NCBI GenBank assembly: GCA_963781195.1
Contig: CAWAEZ010000004.1
Coordinates: forward strand, 434,001-498,000
DNA: 64,000 nucleotides
Reading direction: 5' to 3'
Source of the DNA: JAJPKK01 sp963781195
GTDB taxonomy: Bacteria > Pseudomonadota > Alphaproteobacteria > Rhizobiales > Xanthobacteraceae
Positions within the stretch are counted from its first letter, which is position 1, and every line of letters starts with the position of its first letter. The notes beneath the pieces were generated by a model. It was not told the DNA's origin and did not search any database. It saw only the letters and a list, made by a program, of their open reading frames with translations. Shown here one piece after another: positions 9,531-19,137 of the stretch. Both the position numbers and the translations under genes were made by a program.

Positions 9531-10460
9531 ATGAACGTCCCGGTCTCGCGAATCCTCGAGTTGGCCGTTGCCGGTGCGGTGGCGGCCACTCTCCTCGGCG
9601 TCGGCATCGGCGCGGCGCAGACGCCGCCTTCCGGACCGCCGCCGGCGGGCGCCGAGGTCATGGCCGTAAGGGCCGTGACGTACTGCTTTGCCGACACCAT
9701 CGCTGTCACCGGTTACCTGGTGGCGCGGCAGGAGGCCATCGTGAACCTCGACGACGGCTATCGCGTGGCCGAGGCGATGGTCAAGGAAGGTGCGACCGTC
9801 ACCAATAACCAGGACCTCGCCCGGCTGAGCCGGCTGGACGGCCCTGCCATACCAGGCGTGCGGGCCGCCCCAACATCCGTCACGGTGCGCGCTCCCGCTG
9901 CCGGCGTGGTGACGCGCAGCACCGCGATGATCGGCGCCGTCGCTTCGCCGATGGCCGAGCCGCTCTATCGCATCATGATCGACGGCGATATCGAGCTCGA
10001 AGTCGACGTGCCCAGCATCCATATGCCGAAGCTTCGGCCCGACGGACGGCAGACCGCGCGGGTCGAGGTGGAGAACGGCACCGAGCTTTCGGGCTTCGTC
10101 CGCCTCGTTCCCGGCGAGGTCGACCGCATGACCCAACTCGGCAAGGTGCGGCTGTCGATTGATCGCAATCCGTCGTTGCGGGTCGGGATGTTCGCGCGCG
10201 CCGCGATCGATGCCAGCCGCAGCTGCGGCGTCGCGGTTCCGCGCTCCGCGGTCACCTACCGGACCGAAGGAGCGAGCGTGCAGGTGATCGTCAAGGACGT
10301 GGTCAAGACCCAGCGTGTCGTCACGGGACTCACCTCCGACAGCGACATCGAGATCAAGTCGGGCGTCAATGAGGGCGACGTGCTCGTCGCCAGCGCCGGG
10401 ACGTCGCTCCATGACGGTGACGCGGTGAAAGCGGTCTTCCCCAAGCGCCCCCCCGAGTGA
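9531..10460 (+). CDS. RND efflux periplasmic adaptor (membrane fusion protein)
   Basis: The 309-residue protein starts with a signal-like hydrophobic segment (ILELAVAGAVAATLLGVG) and has a HlyD-type biotinyl-lipoyl barrel: VTGYLVARQEAIVNL... on one side and APAAGVVTRSTAMIGAVAS on the other. A beta-barrel (LRVGMFARAAIDAS) and a membrane-proximal part (IEIKSGVNEGDVLVASAG) follow. It is shorter than AcrA-type adaptors because almost no alpha-hairpin separates the two lipoyl halves. It ends 10 bases before the RND permease, so the two are surely cotranscribed. No outer-membrane TolC-type gene is nearby. A paralogue lies at 19138. Confidence 0.87.
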   Translation: MNVPVSRILELAVAGAVAATLLGVGIGAAQTPPSGPPPAGAEVMAVRAVTYCFADTIAVTGYLVARQEAIVNLDDGYRVAEAMVKEGATVTNNQDLARLSRLDGPAIPGVRAAPTSVTVRAPAAGVVTRSTAMIGAVASPMAEPLYRIMIDGDIELEVDVPSIHMPKLRPDGRQTARVEVENGTELSGFVRLVPGEVDRMTQLGKVRLSIDRNPSLRVGMFARAAIDASRSCGVAVPRSAVTYRTEGASVQVIVKDVVKTQRVVTGLTSDSDIEIKSGVNEGDVLVASAGTSLHDGDAVKAVFPKRPPE

Positions 10461-10470
10461 GTCGGGCTTC

Positions 10471-13400
10471 ATGGCGCTCAATATTTCGGCTTGGTCAATC
10501 CGCCGTCCACTGCCCTCGGTTGTTCTCTCGATCATTCTTCTTCTGCTCGGTTGGGTCAGCTTCATGCGTTTGCCGGTTACCCGGCTTCCGGCTGCGGACA
10601 TTCCCGTCATCTCGGTGGTGGTGTCGCAGTTCGGCGCGGGCCCTTCCGAACTCGAAGCCCAGGTCACGAAATACATCGAGGACAGCGTCTCCGGCGTCGA
10701 GGGCGTCCGTCACATCGCCTCGCAGATCACCGACGGCGTCTCGGTGACCACGATCCAGTTTCGGCTGGAGACGAACACCGACCGCGCGCTCAACGACATC
10801 AAGGACGCGGTCACCCGCGCGCGGCCCAACCTGCCCCAGAACATCGACGGGGAGCCGCTGGTACAGCGCGTCGACCTTGTCGATCTCCCCATCGTCACCT
10901 ATGCCGCGATCTCACGCGGCAAGACGCCGGAGCGGCTCTCCTGGTTCGTGGATGACGTGGTCAAACGGTCGCTGCAAGGTGTACGCGGCGTTGCCCAGGT
11001 GGAGCGGATCGGCGGGGTCGACCGCGAGATCCTGGTGTCGCTCGACCCCGACCGCCTGCAGGCCGTGGGGCTGACGGCAGCCGACGTGAGCAAGCGGCTA
11101 CGCGGCACCAATGTCGACGTCGCCGGCGGCCGCGCCGAAATCGGCGGCCGCGCCCAGGCGATCCGGACTCTGGCGGGAGCCAAGACGCTCAACGACCTGT
11201 CCGGGCTGATGATCGGCCTGCCGATGGGCGGAGAGATCCGGCTGGAGGATCTCGGCGTGGTGACCGACACGGTCGCAACGCCCCGCACCTTCGCGCGCCT
11301 CAATGGCGAGCCCACCGTCGCTTTCGGCATCTGGCGCTCCAAGGGGCAGAGCGACGTCGTGGTCGCGGAAGCGGTGCAGAAGAAGATCGACGAGATCACG
11401 AAGACCTATCCGGACGTCGAGCTCAAGCTGATCGACACCGCGGTCGACTTCACCCGCGGCAACTACGAAGCGGCGGTACATACCCTGTTCGAGGGCGCCG
11501 CGCTCGCGGTCATCGTCGTGTTCCTGTTCCTGCGCGACATCCGCGCCACCATCATCGCCGCGGTGTCGCTGCCGCTGTCGATTTTCCCCGCCTTCTGGGC
11601 AATGGATATTCTCGGCTTTTCGCTCAACCTGGTGAGCTTCCTCGCCATCACGCTGTCGACCGGCATCCTGGTCGACGACGCCATCGTCGAGATCGAGAAC
11701 ATCGTGCGCCACATGCGCATGGGCAAGTCGCCTTACCAGGCCGCGATCGATGCCGCCGACGAGATCGGCCTCGCGGTCATCGCCATCAGCCTCACCATCG
11801 TCGCGATCTTCACGCCGGCGAGCTTCATGCCGGGCATCGCCGGGCAGTTCTTCAAGCAGTTCGGCATCACGGTGTCGGTGCAGGTGCTGTTCTCGCTGCT
11901 CGCGGCGCGGCTCGTCACGCCGATGCTGGCGGCGTATTTCCTGCGCCACCACGCCATCGAGGAGAAGCCGCCGGGGGCGGCGCTGCGCGCTTACACGCGT
12001 CTCGTCACCTGGTCGGTGAAGCATTACCTCGTTACCGTTCTCATCGGCGTCGTGCTGTTCGCGGCTTCGGTGTGGAGCGTCGGCCTGCTTTCGAAGGGGT
12101 TTCTGCCGGCGCAGGACAGCGCGCGCTCGCGTATGGCGATCGAACTGCCGCCCGGCTCTCAGCTGTCCGATACCGAGCGGGCGACCGAGGAGATCGTCAA
12201 GCGCTTGCGCGGGCGCAAGGAGATCGTGAGCATCTTCGTCGACGGCGGGCGGGCGCCCAAAGGCGCGAAGGAGATCCGCCGGGCGTCGCTCTACATCAAC
12301 TATACGCCGAAGGGCGATCGCTCGATCTCCCAGCACGACCTCGAACTCGCCATCGGCCGCGAGCTCGATGAGATTCCGGACCTGCGCTACTGGTTCGTCG
12401 ACGAGAACGGCTTGCGCGCCATCACCCTCGACGTGACCGGTTCCGACAGCGACGCCGTCGCCAATGTCGCCGAAGAGCTCGCGGCTCAGATGCGGCGCAT
12501 CCCGTTGATCGCCGACGTCATCTCGGAGACCGACCTGGAGCGGCCGGAACTGCGCATTCATCCCCACACGGACCTGCTGGCGCGGCTCAACGTCACCACC
12601 GAGGGGCTTTCGGAGACGATCCGGGTGGCGACCATGGGCGATATCGGCCCGGCGCTCGCGCGCTTCGATACCGGTAACCGGCTGGTGCCGGTCCGGGTGC
12701 AGCTCGACGAGAAGGCGCGCACCAACCTTCAGGTGATCGAACAGTTGCGCGTGCCGATGATGGGACGGCTCGGCGGCGTGCCGCTCGGCGCGATCGCCGA
12801 TATCTCCCTCGACCAGGGTCCGACCTCGATCGACCGCTGGGACCGCAATCGCCGCGCGGCGGTGGCGGCCGATCTCGTCGGCAAGTCGTCGCTGGAAGAC
12901 GCGATGAAGGCGATCGCCGACCTGCCGGTGATGAAGAGCCATCCCGAGGGCGTCAATATCGGCCAGTCGGGCGATGCGGAAAACCTCGCGGAACTGTCCG
13001 ACGGCTTCGGCAGCGCCATACGCAACGGACTGATCATGGTCTATGCGGTGCTGGTGCTGCTGTTCGGCAGCTTCCTTCAGCCGATCACCATCCTGTTCTC
13101 GCTGCCGCTCTCGATCGGCGGCGCGATCATCGCGCTCCTGATCGGAGGCATGCAGCTCACCGTGCCGGTGTCGATCGGCATCCTGATGCTGATGGGCATC
13201 GTCACCAAGAACGCCATCATGCTGGTCGATTTCGCCATCGAGTCGATCCATTCCGGCATGGAGCGCGACACGGCGATCATCGATGCCGGGCAGAAGCGCG
13301 CGCGTCCGATCGTGATGACGACCATTGCGATGATCGCCGGCATGATCCCGAGCGCGCTCGCCTTCGGCGCCGGCGGCGAATTCCGCGCGCCGATGGCAGT

Positions 13401-13572
13401 GTCGGTGATCGGTGGGCTGTTGTGCTCGACCATCCTCTCCCTGGTGTTCGTGCCGGCCGTATTCGTGCTGATGGACAACGTCTCGCGGGTCACGTCACGG
13501 CTGAGCAGCCGCATCATCTCCAAGACCGAAGGTGAAGCAGAGGGCGGGTCCGAAAAGCCGGCCGGGCACTGA
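10471..13572 (+). CDS. RND multidrug/hydrophobe efflux permease (AcrB/MexF class)
   Basis: At 1033 residues this has the normal length and layout of the HAE1 family: TM1 near 11-29, a large periplasmic loop, TM2-6 at about 335-500, TM7 near 525-545, a second loop and TM8-12 at about 850-1010. The proton-relay Asp pair of TM4 is present at residues 402-403 (GILVDDAIVEIEN), and the matching helix of the second half has GIVTKNAIMLVDF. The N-terminus (RRPLPSVVLSIILLLLGW) and porter-domain phrases such as DIPVISVVVSQFGAGP are typical. It works as a trimer driven by proton motive force with the adaptor just upstream. The substrate cannot be told from sequence. Confidence 0.95.
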   Translation: MALNISAWSIRRPLPSVVLSIILLLLGWVSFMRLPVTRLPAADIPVISVVVSQFGAGPSELEAQVTKYIEDSVSGVEGVRHIASQITDGVSVTTIQFRLETNTDRALNDIKDAVTRARPNLPQNIDGEPLVQRVDLVDLPIVTYAAISRGKTPERLSWFVDDVVKRSLQGVRGVAQVERIGGVDREILVSLDPDRLQAVGLTAADVSKRLRGTNVDVAGGRAEIGGRAQAIRTLAGAKTLNDLSGLMIGLPMGGEIRLEDLGVVTDTVATPRTFARLNGEPTVAFGIWRSKGQSDVVVAEAVQKKIDEITKTYPDVELKLIDTAVDFTRGNYEAAVHTLFEGAALAVIVVFLFLRDIRATIIAAVSLPLSIFPAFWAMDILGFSLNLVSFLAITLSTGILVDDAIVEIENIVRHMRMGKSPYQAAIDAADEIGLAVIAISLTIVAIFTPASFMPGIAGQFFKQFGITVSVQVLFSLLAARLVTPMLAAYFLRHHAIEEKPPGAALRAYTRLVTWSVKHYLVTVLIGVVLFAASVWSVGLLSKGFLPAQDSARSRMAIELPPGSQLSDTERATEEIVKRLRGRKEIVSIFVDGGRAPKGAKEIRRASLYINYTPKGDRSISQHDLELAIGRELDEIPDLRYWFVDENGLRAITLDVTGSDSDAVANVAEELAAQMRRIPLIADVISETDLERPELRIHPHTDLLARLNVTTEGLSETIRVATMGDIGPALARFDTGNRLVPVRVQLDEKARTNLQVIEQLRVPMMGRLGGVPLGAIADISLDQGPTSIDRWDRNRRAAVAADLVGKSSLEDAMKAIADLPVMKSHPEGVNIGQSGDAENLAELSDGFGSAIRNGLIMVYAVLVLLFGSFLQPITILFSLPLSIGGAIIALLIGGMQLTVPVSIGILMLMGIVTKNAIMLVDFAIESIHSGMERDTAIIDAGQKRARPIVMTTIAMIAGMIPSALAFGAGGEFRAPMAVSVIGGLLCSTILSLVFVPAVFVLMDNVSRVTSRLSSRIISKTEGEAEGGSEKPAGH

Positions 13573-13675
13573 GCAGGCGCGCGGCGCGCCGAAACTCGGC
13601 CGTGGCCGATGGCACGCGGACTACGACACGGCTCGTCGTGCGGAACATGCGGGCGACGGCGCCAGCGCCGCGGCT

Positions 13676-14350
13676 CTACTCCCAGCGCGCGTGGATGTTG
13701 AGCTTGTTCATCTGGAGCAGGGAGATACGGTTGCGTCCCATCTCCAGGATCCCCTCGCGCCGCCACTCCTGAAGCTGGCGGTTCACCGTCTCGCGCGCCG
13801 CGCCCACGTAAATGCCGAGCTGCTCCTGCGAGATGTGGATGTCCGATCCGAAGTCGGTCGCGAGCGCGCATAACCGTCGTGCCAGCCGTACCGGCAGCGG
13901 CAGCAGAACGGCCTCTTCCATGCGTTCGCTGATCCAGCGCACCCGCTGGCACAGCAGCGTGATGAACTTCACGGCGATGCTGGGTTCGCGTTCCAGAAAG
14001 CCGAGGAAGTCCTCGCGCCGCAGGACGAACAGCTCGGTCGGCTCTTCGGCGGTGGCGCCTGCGGTCCGCGGCTGGCCATCGAGGGCTGCAATCTCGCCGA
14101 ACAGGTCCCCAGAGCCCAGAAAGTTGAGCGTGAGTTGGCCGCCCGACGCCGTTCCGGTTTCGATGCGGATCTGACCCCTGCGGATTCCGTACAGCGCTTC
14201 GCCCTTGTCGCCCTTCTGGAACAGCACTTCGCGCGCCGCGAGGTGCTGCGTGTGGCAGAGCGCCGCAATCTTGTTGAGGGCCTCCGCGCCGAGATTGGCG
14301 AACAACGGATTGAGCCCGAGGATGACGGCGAATTCCGTTTGTTTGCTCAT
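13676..14350 (-). CDS. Crp/Fnr-family regulator with Crp-type recognition helix
   Basis: This 224-residue cyclic-nucleotide-binding regulator has an N-terminal cNMP domain (FQKGDKGEALYGIRRGQIRI, then FGEIAALDGQPRTAGATA) and a C-terminal winged helix. The phosphate-binding cassette keeps the Gly-Glu and Arg-Thr that in Crp contact cAMP. The recognition helix reads ARETVNRQLQEW, with the Arg-Glu-x-x-x-Arg set of E. coli Crp that reads TGTGA half-sites. It lacks the Fnr cysteines. A perfect TGTGA-N6-TCACA palindrome lies about 59 bases upstream of the start, so autoregulation is likely. I chose the ATG at 14350; a GTG at 14371 in the same frame is possible. An adenylate cyclase is encoded about 2 kb away. 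Confidence 0.9.
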   Translation of the reverse strand: MSKQTEFAVILGLNPLFANLGAEALNKIAALCHTQHLAAREVLFQKGDKGEALYGIRRGQIRIETGTASGGQLTLNFLGSGDLFGEIAALDGQPRTAGATAEEPTELFVLRREDFLGFLEREPSIAVKFITLLCQRVRWISERMEEAVLLPLPVRLARRLCALATDFGSDIHISQEQLGIYVGAARETVNRQLQEWRREGILEMGRNRISLLQMNKLNIHARWE

Positions 14351-14401
14351 GAGGGTCGCCACCGAATTCACGGACGACTAACGGAATGGGAATCGACAAT
14401 T

Positions 14402-14417
14402 TGTGATGCTAGTCACA
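14402..14417. promoter_or_regulatory. Crp-type operator, perfect palindrome
   Basis: The sequence TGTGATGCTAGTCACA matches the Crp consensus TGTGA-N6-TCACA in all ten defined positions. It lies in the divergent promoter region, 59 bases (centre) from the regulator's ATG and 140 bases from the AsmA-family start on the other side. Confidence 0.75.
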
Positions 14418-14548
14418 TAATTCGGTGATTACAACGTGCCGGATGGGGCACTAATGGCCGAATGGCGTGGCGCGCACGTCTTCGGCCCTGTGTGGCGAAA
14501 TTTGCCTCCGCGGTCCCCCACGTCCCACTCCGGTTCACGAGGATTGAC

Positions 14549-16486
14549 ATGAAGCCATTGAAGATTGCGGCGTTCGGACTCGCAGCTTTGTTGGCGGTGG
14601 TGGCGCTTGCGCTCGTGTTCGGCGTCCCCGTCGGGTTCCTGGCGAAATTTGCGCAGGACCAGATCGCAACCAAGACCGGGTACCGGATGCGCATCGATGG
14701 CGAAACCAAGCTCGCCTTGCGGCCCGAGCCGACGCTGACCTTCGGCCGGATCAGCGTCTACGACGGCAGCGGCCGCAGCCCTGGCACGAGTATCGTCGCG
14801 GAAAGTGCGCGGGTCTCGCTGTCGCTCGCGAGCGTCGTCGCCGGGCGGCCGCACATGACCGAGGTGACGATCGTAAAGCCGGTGGTGCGCATGGCGCTGC
14901 AGCGTCAGCCGACGCGGCGCGCGGCGGCGACCGGCGTCGCCGTGCCGGAGGGCGATGCGCCCGGCGCGCCCGTGGCGCCTGCGGGCCTCGCCATCGACCG
15001 CCTGACCATCGAGGACGGGGCGGTCGTCATGACGAATCCGCGCGACCACATCGAGATGCGGATCGACCGTATCGAGCTGACCGGCGTGCTGGCGACGGAG
15101 GAGGCGCGGCTCGAGGTTCGGGCCGTGGTGGGCGATCAGCCGGTCCACCTCCAGGCTGCGGCGAAGGCGCCGCTGGCAGGTTTCGACGGCGCGAATGTCC
15201 CGGTGGAGCTGTCGTTCGAGGCGCCGGGCGTGCTGGAAGACAAGGTCACCGGCACGGCCGATCTGCGGACTGCCGCGTCGGTCTTGCGGATCAACGGCCT
15301 CGCCGGAACCATCGGCACGAGCCCGCTCAATGGCTGGGTTTCGGTCGATTTCTCCGGCAAGCCCGTCGTCAAGGCGGATTTCGACGTGCAACGGCTCGCG
15401 CTGGCGGCGTCTCCCGCGGCCTCGGGCCACGGTGCCGCCGCCGCGCCGCGGGGGCCGGTGCTTCCGTCCGCGAACGCGTCGTGGAGCAGCCGGGAGGTGC
15501 GGCTGGCGGGACTTAACTATATCGACGCCGACGTCCGGTTCTCCGCGGCCGAGCTCAGCTTCGGTAGCTTCCGCGCCGCGCCGGTGGCGATGCATGTCGT
15601 GCTCGCGAACGGTGCGCTCGACGCTTCCCTATCGCGCACCGGGCTGTACGGCGGACAGATCGACGCCACCGTGAAAGTCGATGCATCGGGCGAGACGCCG
15701 GTGCACACCGCCCACATCGAGCTCGCCGCGGTGCGCGCCCTGCCTTTGCTCACCGACATCGCCGATTTCGGCGCGCTCGACGGGAGCTTGCGGGCGAAGA
15801 TCGACGTTCGTGCCTCCGGTTCGAGCGAAACTGAGGTCGTATCCAGTCTTGCCGGTTCGGGCGACGTGCGCATCCAGGATGGGCAGATCCTCGGCATCAA
15901 CGTGCCGAAGATGATCCGCACCCTGACGGCCAAGACGCTGTTCGGCTGGCAGGAGGATCGCACCGAAAAGACCGACCTCAGCGATTTGAGCGCCCGGTTC
16001 CAGGTCAAGGATGGCCGCGCCACGACATCGGACCTTCGCCTGCTCGGACCGCTGGTTCGGGTGACCGGAGGAGGGACCATCGACCTCGGCACCCGCACCC
16101 TGCAATACATGCTCGATCCGAAGCTCGTGGCGAGCCTGGAGGGCCAGGGCGGCGCTTCCGATCCGCTCGGGTTCGGCGTCCCCGTCATTGTCGAGGGAAG
16201 CTGGAGCGACCCGCACATCTATCCGGACGTGACGGGAATCCTTTCCGATCCCGACGGTGCCTATGCCAAGCTCCACGCGCTCGGCCAGGGCCTGTTCGGG
16301 AGGGAAGACGGGCAAGCCGGAAAACAGCCCGGCGGAGACGGGCTCGACGCGCTGGTGCAGGGGCTCGGCACGATGCTGGGGCCGAAGAACGACCGCAAGG
16401 ACAGCCGCGGCTCATCGGGTGCGCGGCCGTCCGACCGGCCGGACGGTACGGTTGGAGACTTTCTCCGCGATCTGTTTGGCCGGTGA
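14549..16486 (+). CDS. AsmA-family periplasmic protein
   Basis: This 645-residue protein has an uncleaved N-terminal anchor (LKIAAFGLAALLAVVALALVF), then the AsmA N-terminal domain (KTGYRMRIDGETKLALRPEPTLTFGRISVYD). The conserved C-terminal AsmA region includes DIADFGALDGSLRAKIDVRASG, then VKDGRATTSDLRLLGPLVRVTG and GTRTLQYMLDPKLV. Family members are inner-membrane-anchored proteins of the periplasm implicated in outer-membrane homeostasis. The ATG at 14549 follows a GAGG and gives a clean anchor; an upstream in-frame start at 14462 would add 29 unlikely residues. The C-terminus is Asp/Ser/Pro-rich. The next gene begins at or just after its stop, so the adenylate cyclase is probably in the same transcript. 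Confidence 0.87.
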   Translation: MKPLKIAAFGLAALLAVVALALVFGVPVGFLAKFAQDQIATKTGYRMRIDGETKLALRPEPTLTFGRISVYDGSGRSPGTSIVAESARVSLSLASVVAGRPHMTEVTIVKPVVRMALQRQPTRRAAATGVAVPEGDAPGAPVAPAGLAIDRLTIEDGAVVMTNPRDHIEMRIDRIELTGVLATEEARLEVRAVVGDQPVHLQAAAKAPLAGFDGANVPVELSFEAPGVLEDKVTGTADLRTAASVLRINGLAGTIGTSPLNGWVSVDFSGKPVVKADFDVQRLALAASPAASGHGAAAAPRGPVLPSANASWSSREVRLAGLNYIDADVRFSAAELSFGSFRAAPVAMHVVLANGALDASLSRTGLYGGQIDATVKVDASGETPVHTAHIELAAVRALPLLTDIADFGALDGSLRAKIDVRASGSSETEVVSSLAGSGDVRIQDGQILGINVPKMIRTLTAKTLFGWQEDRTEKTDLSDLSARFQVKDGRATTSDLRLLGPLVRVTGGGTIDLGTRTLQYMLDPKLVASLEGQGGASDPLGFGVPVIVEGSWSDPHIYPDVTGILSDPDGAYAKLHALGQGLFGREDGQAGKQPGGDGLDALVQGLGTMLGPKNDRKDSRGSSGARPSDRPDGTVGDFLRDLFGR

Positions 16487-16503
16487 GGTTGCGCGAGGGG
16501 CAC

Positions 16504-18963
16504 ATGGAGGATACCCGACGAAACTGGCTGCGACGGGGCGGATTGTTCGCCAAATACGTCGTGTCTTTCGTTGGGCTCGTGGTCTTCGTGCTCGCGCTCA
16601 ACGTGGTGCTGGAAACGTGGTCGATGTATCGCGAAACCACCGTCACGGTGGCGAATTCGGAATCCGAGAAGGCGGAGGCGACGGCGCATCGCATCGATCA
16701 GTTCCTCGAGGAGATCGAGCGCCAGATCAGCTGGGTGACGCGCGCGAGCGTCACCACGCTGGAGCAGCGGCGCGCCGATTATGTCCAGCTGTTGCAGCGG
16801 ACGCCCGGGATCGAAGAGCTGATCCAGCTCGACGGCAGCGGACACGAGCAGCTCCGCGTCTCGCGCTTCGACGTGGCGCTCAATCGCGCGACCGACTATT
16901 CCCGTGAGCCGTGGTTCAACCAGGCCGTCGCGCAAGGCAGCTGGTGGTCACCGGTTCGGTTTCGCGGCGATGATCCGTTCGTGGTGTTCGCGATGGCGCA
17001 TCCCGGGCGCAATGCCGGGGTGACGGCAGCGGAGCTCAACCTCCGGTTCCTCTCGGATTTCGTCAATGCGCGGGAAGTCGGCAAGACGGGATATGCCTAC
17101 CTGGTCGGGCCAATGGGCCGGCTGCTCGCGGGGTCGGACCCCAAGCTGCGGGTCGGCGCCGACCTCTCGCGGCTGCCGCAGGTCGTTGCGATGGAGGCGG
17201 GTGCCATCAGGCCTGAACCGATCGGTCAGGACCTCGACGGGAGAAAAGTCCTGGTCGGAGCGGCGTCGATCCCGAGCATCAACCTGTTTGCGTTCTTCGA
17301 GCAGCCTTTGAACCAGGCGATCTCGCCGATCTACGGATTTTTGGTGCGGATCGGCTGGCTGCTGGCGCTCAGCCTCGCCATCGCCATCGCCGCCGGCGTG
17401 CTCCTGGCGCGGCGGATGGTGGTGCCGATCCGCAAGCTGCAGTCGGGTGCGCGCCGGCTCGCCGCCAAAGAGTTCGACCATCGCATCGACGTGCAGACCA
17501 AGGACGAGATCGAAGACCTCGCCGATCAGTTCAACCGCATGGCGGGCGAGCTCCACGAATCCTATTCGCGGCTGGAGCACAAGGTGGAGGAGCGCACCCG
17601 CGATCTCGCCCAGTCGGTGCGCGAGCTCAAGGGCCTCGAGGAGATCGGCCGTGCCATCGCGTCCTCCCTCGACCTGAAAGCGGTGCTGGCGACGATCGTC
17701 ACCCGCGCGGTCGAGATCACCGGAGCCGATGCCGGCGCGATTTTTTCCCACGATCCGGCCCGGGGCGTTTTCGAGCTTGCCGAGGCGTCGGGAATCGACG
17801 AGCCCTGCCGCGATGCGATCCGGGCGATCCGGATCGGCGTCGACGATCCGGTGTTCGGGCTCGCCGCGTCGAATCGCAAGGCGATCTCGATTCCCGAGGT
17901 GGAGAAATCGGCCGATTACCCGCTGCGTGCCGCGGCGCTCGCCTCCGGGTTCAATTCGGTTCTGGTGGTGCCGCTGGTCGGCCAGCACGATGTGCTGGGC
18001 GCGCTCGTTCTGCAGCGCAAGAGCCCGGGCGACTTCCCGCCCAACACGATCGGCCTGATGAATACGCTCGCGCACCAGTCGGTTCTGGCGATGAACAATG
18101 CCGGGCTGTTCCGCGAGGTCGATCGCAGGGGTACCGAGCTTGCCGCGGCGCACGACACGGTGCAGCGGCAGGCCGAGAAGCTCAAGGAGCAGACCGAACA
18201 GCTGTTGTCGTGGAACCGGCTCCTGGAGGAGCGCGTGGCGACCCAGCTCACCGAGATCGAACGGATCAGCCGGTTGCAGCGCTTCCTGGCGCCCCAGGTC
18301 GCCCAGCTCATCGCTTCCTCGGACGGTCACGAGTCGCTCCTCGCCAGTCATCGCCGCGAGGTCACGGTGGTGTTCTGCGACCTGCGCGGCTTCACGGCCT
18401 TTACCGAGAGCGCCGAGCCCGAGGAGGTGATGGCGATCCTGCGCCAGTACCATGCCGCCCTCGGAGAGATCATCTACCGTTACGAAGGCACCCTCGAGCG
18501 GTTCGCCGGCGATGGCATCCTGGTCCTGTTCAACGATCCGATCCCCTATCCCGACCACGCCGAGAGGGCGGTCCGGATGGCGGTGGACATGCGCGTCAGC
18601 ATCGGCAAGCTGACCGAGACATGGCGGCACCGCGGCCATTTCCTCGGCTTCGGGATCGGGATTGCGGTCGGCTATGCGACGCTCGGCCAGGTCGGCTTCG
18701 ACCGCCGGCTGGAATACGCCGCGGTCGGCAGCGTCACCAACCTCGCGTCCCGGTTGTGCGATGAGGCGGCGGCGGGTCAGATCGTGATCAGCCAGCGGGC
18801 CTTCGCCATGGTCGAGCCCTGGGTCGAGGCGGCGCCGATTCCTCCTTTGACGCTGAAGGGATTCAGCCGGCCGATCCCCGCCCTCGAGATCCTCGCCTGG
18901 CGCGACGCGCCGAGGGAGGCCGCGGGAGCGCCGCCGGTGGCGGCCGCGGTGGGCCATGCGTGA
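16504..18963 (+). CDS. Membrane-bound class III adenylate/guanylate cyclase with periplasmic sensor, HAMP and GAF
   Basis: The protein has TM1 near residues 12-32, a periplasmic sensor of about 240 residues, TM2 near 275-300, HAMP, GAF (about 385-530), a coiled coil and a class III cyclase domain (from about 610). Both metal-binding Asp residues are present (VVFCDLRGFTAF and FAGDGILVLFND), as are the transition-state Asn and Arg (VTNLASRL). The base-specificity position just before that motif is Ser (AVGSVTN), as in class IIIb enzymes where Asp is replaced by Thr/Ser. Adenylate cyclase is therefore more likely than guanylate, but not proven. I chose the ATG at 16504 after GAGGGG; a GTG at 16483 would overlap the asmA stop as GTGA. 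It lies near a Crp-type gene. Confidence 0.88.
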   Translation: MEDTRRNWLRRGGLFAKYVVSFVGLVVFVLALNVVLETWSMYRETTVTVANSESEKAEATAHRIDQFLEEIERQISWVTRASVTTLEQRRADYVQLLQRTPGIEELIQLDGSGHEQLRVSRFDVALNRATDYSREPWFNQAVAQGSWWSPVRFRGDDPFVVFAMAHPGRNAGVTAAELNLRFLSDFVNAREVGKTGYAYLVGPMGRLLAGSDPKLRVGADLSRLPQVVAMEAGAIRPEPIGQDLDGRKVLVGAASIPSINLFAFFEQPLNQAISPIYGFLVRIGWLLALSLAIAIAAGVLLARRMVVPIRKLQSGARRLAAKEFDHRIDVQTKDEIEDLADQFNRMAGELHESYSRLEHKVEERTRDLAQSVRELKGLEEIGRAIASSLDLKAVLATIVTRAVEITGADAGAIFSHDPARGVFELAEASGIDEPCRDAIRAIRIGVDDPVFGLAASNRKAISIPEVEKSADYPLRAAALASGFNSVLVVPLVGQHDVLGALVLQRKSPGDFPPNTIGLMNTLAHQSVLAMNNAGLFREVDRRGTELAAAHDTVQRQAEKLKEQTEQLLSWNRLLEERVATQLTEIERISRLQRFLAPQVAQLIASSDGHESLLASHRREVTVVFCDLRGFTAFTESAEPEEVMAILRQYHAALGEIIYRYEGTLERFAGDGILVLFNDPIPYPDHAERAVRMAVDMRVSIGKLTETWRHRGHFLGFGIGIAVGYATLGQVGFDRRLEYAAVGSVTNLASRLCDEAAAGQIVISQRAFAMVEPWVEAAPIPPLTLKGFSRPIPALEILAWRDAPREAAGAPPVAAAVGHA

Positions 18964-19137
18964 GACACCCGCAACGGTGATCCCTTCATCCCGAGAACCG
19001 TTCCGCGACCCGTGCAGCCCTTGGCCGGCGTATCGCGATCCCATATGGTCCGCGCCGTCGTCCCGCCGCGCCGGTGAAGGCGATCGCTGCGGCATCGCCG
19101 TTCGCCGTCTGGCTTCGAAATGGAATGGGATATGCCG

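Noticed and set aside
11098..13251. 717-residue minus-strand frame in the RND permease gene
   Set aside because: It is an antisense shadow of a permease with all family landmarks.
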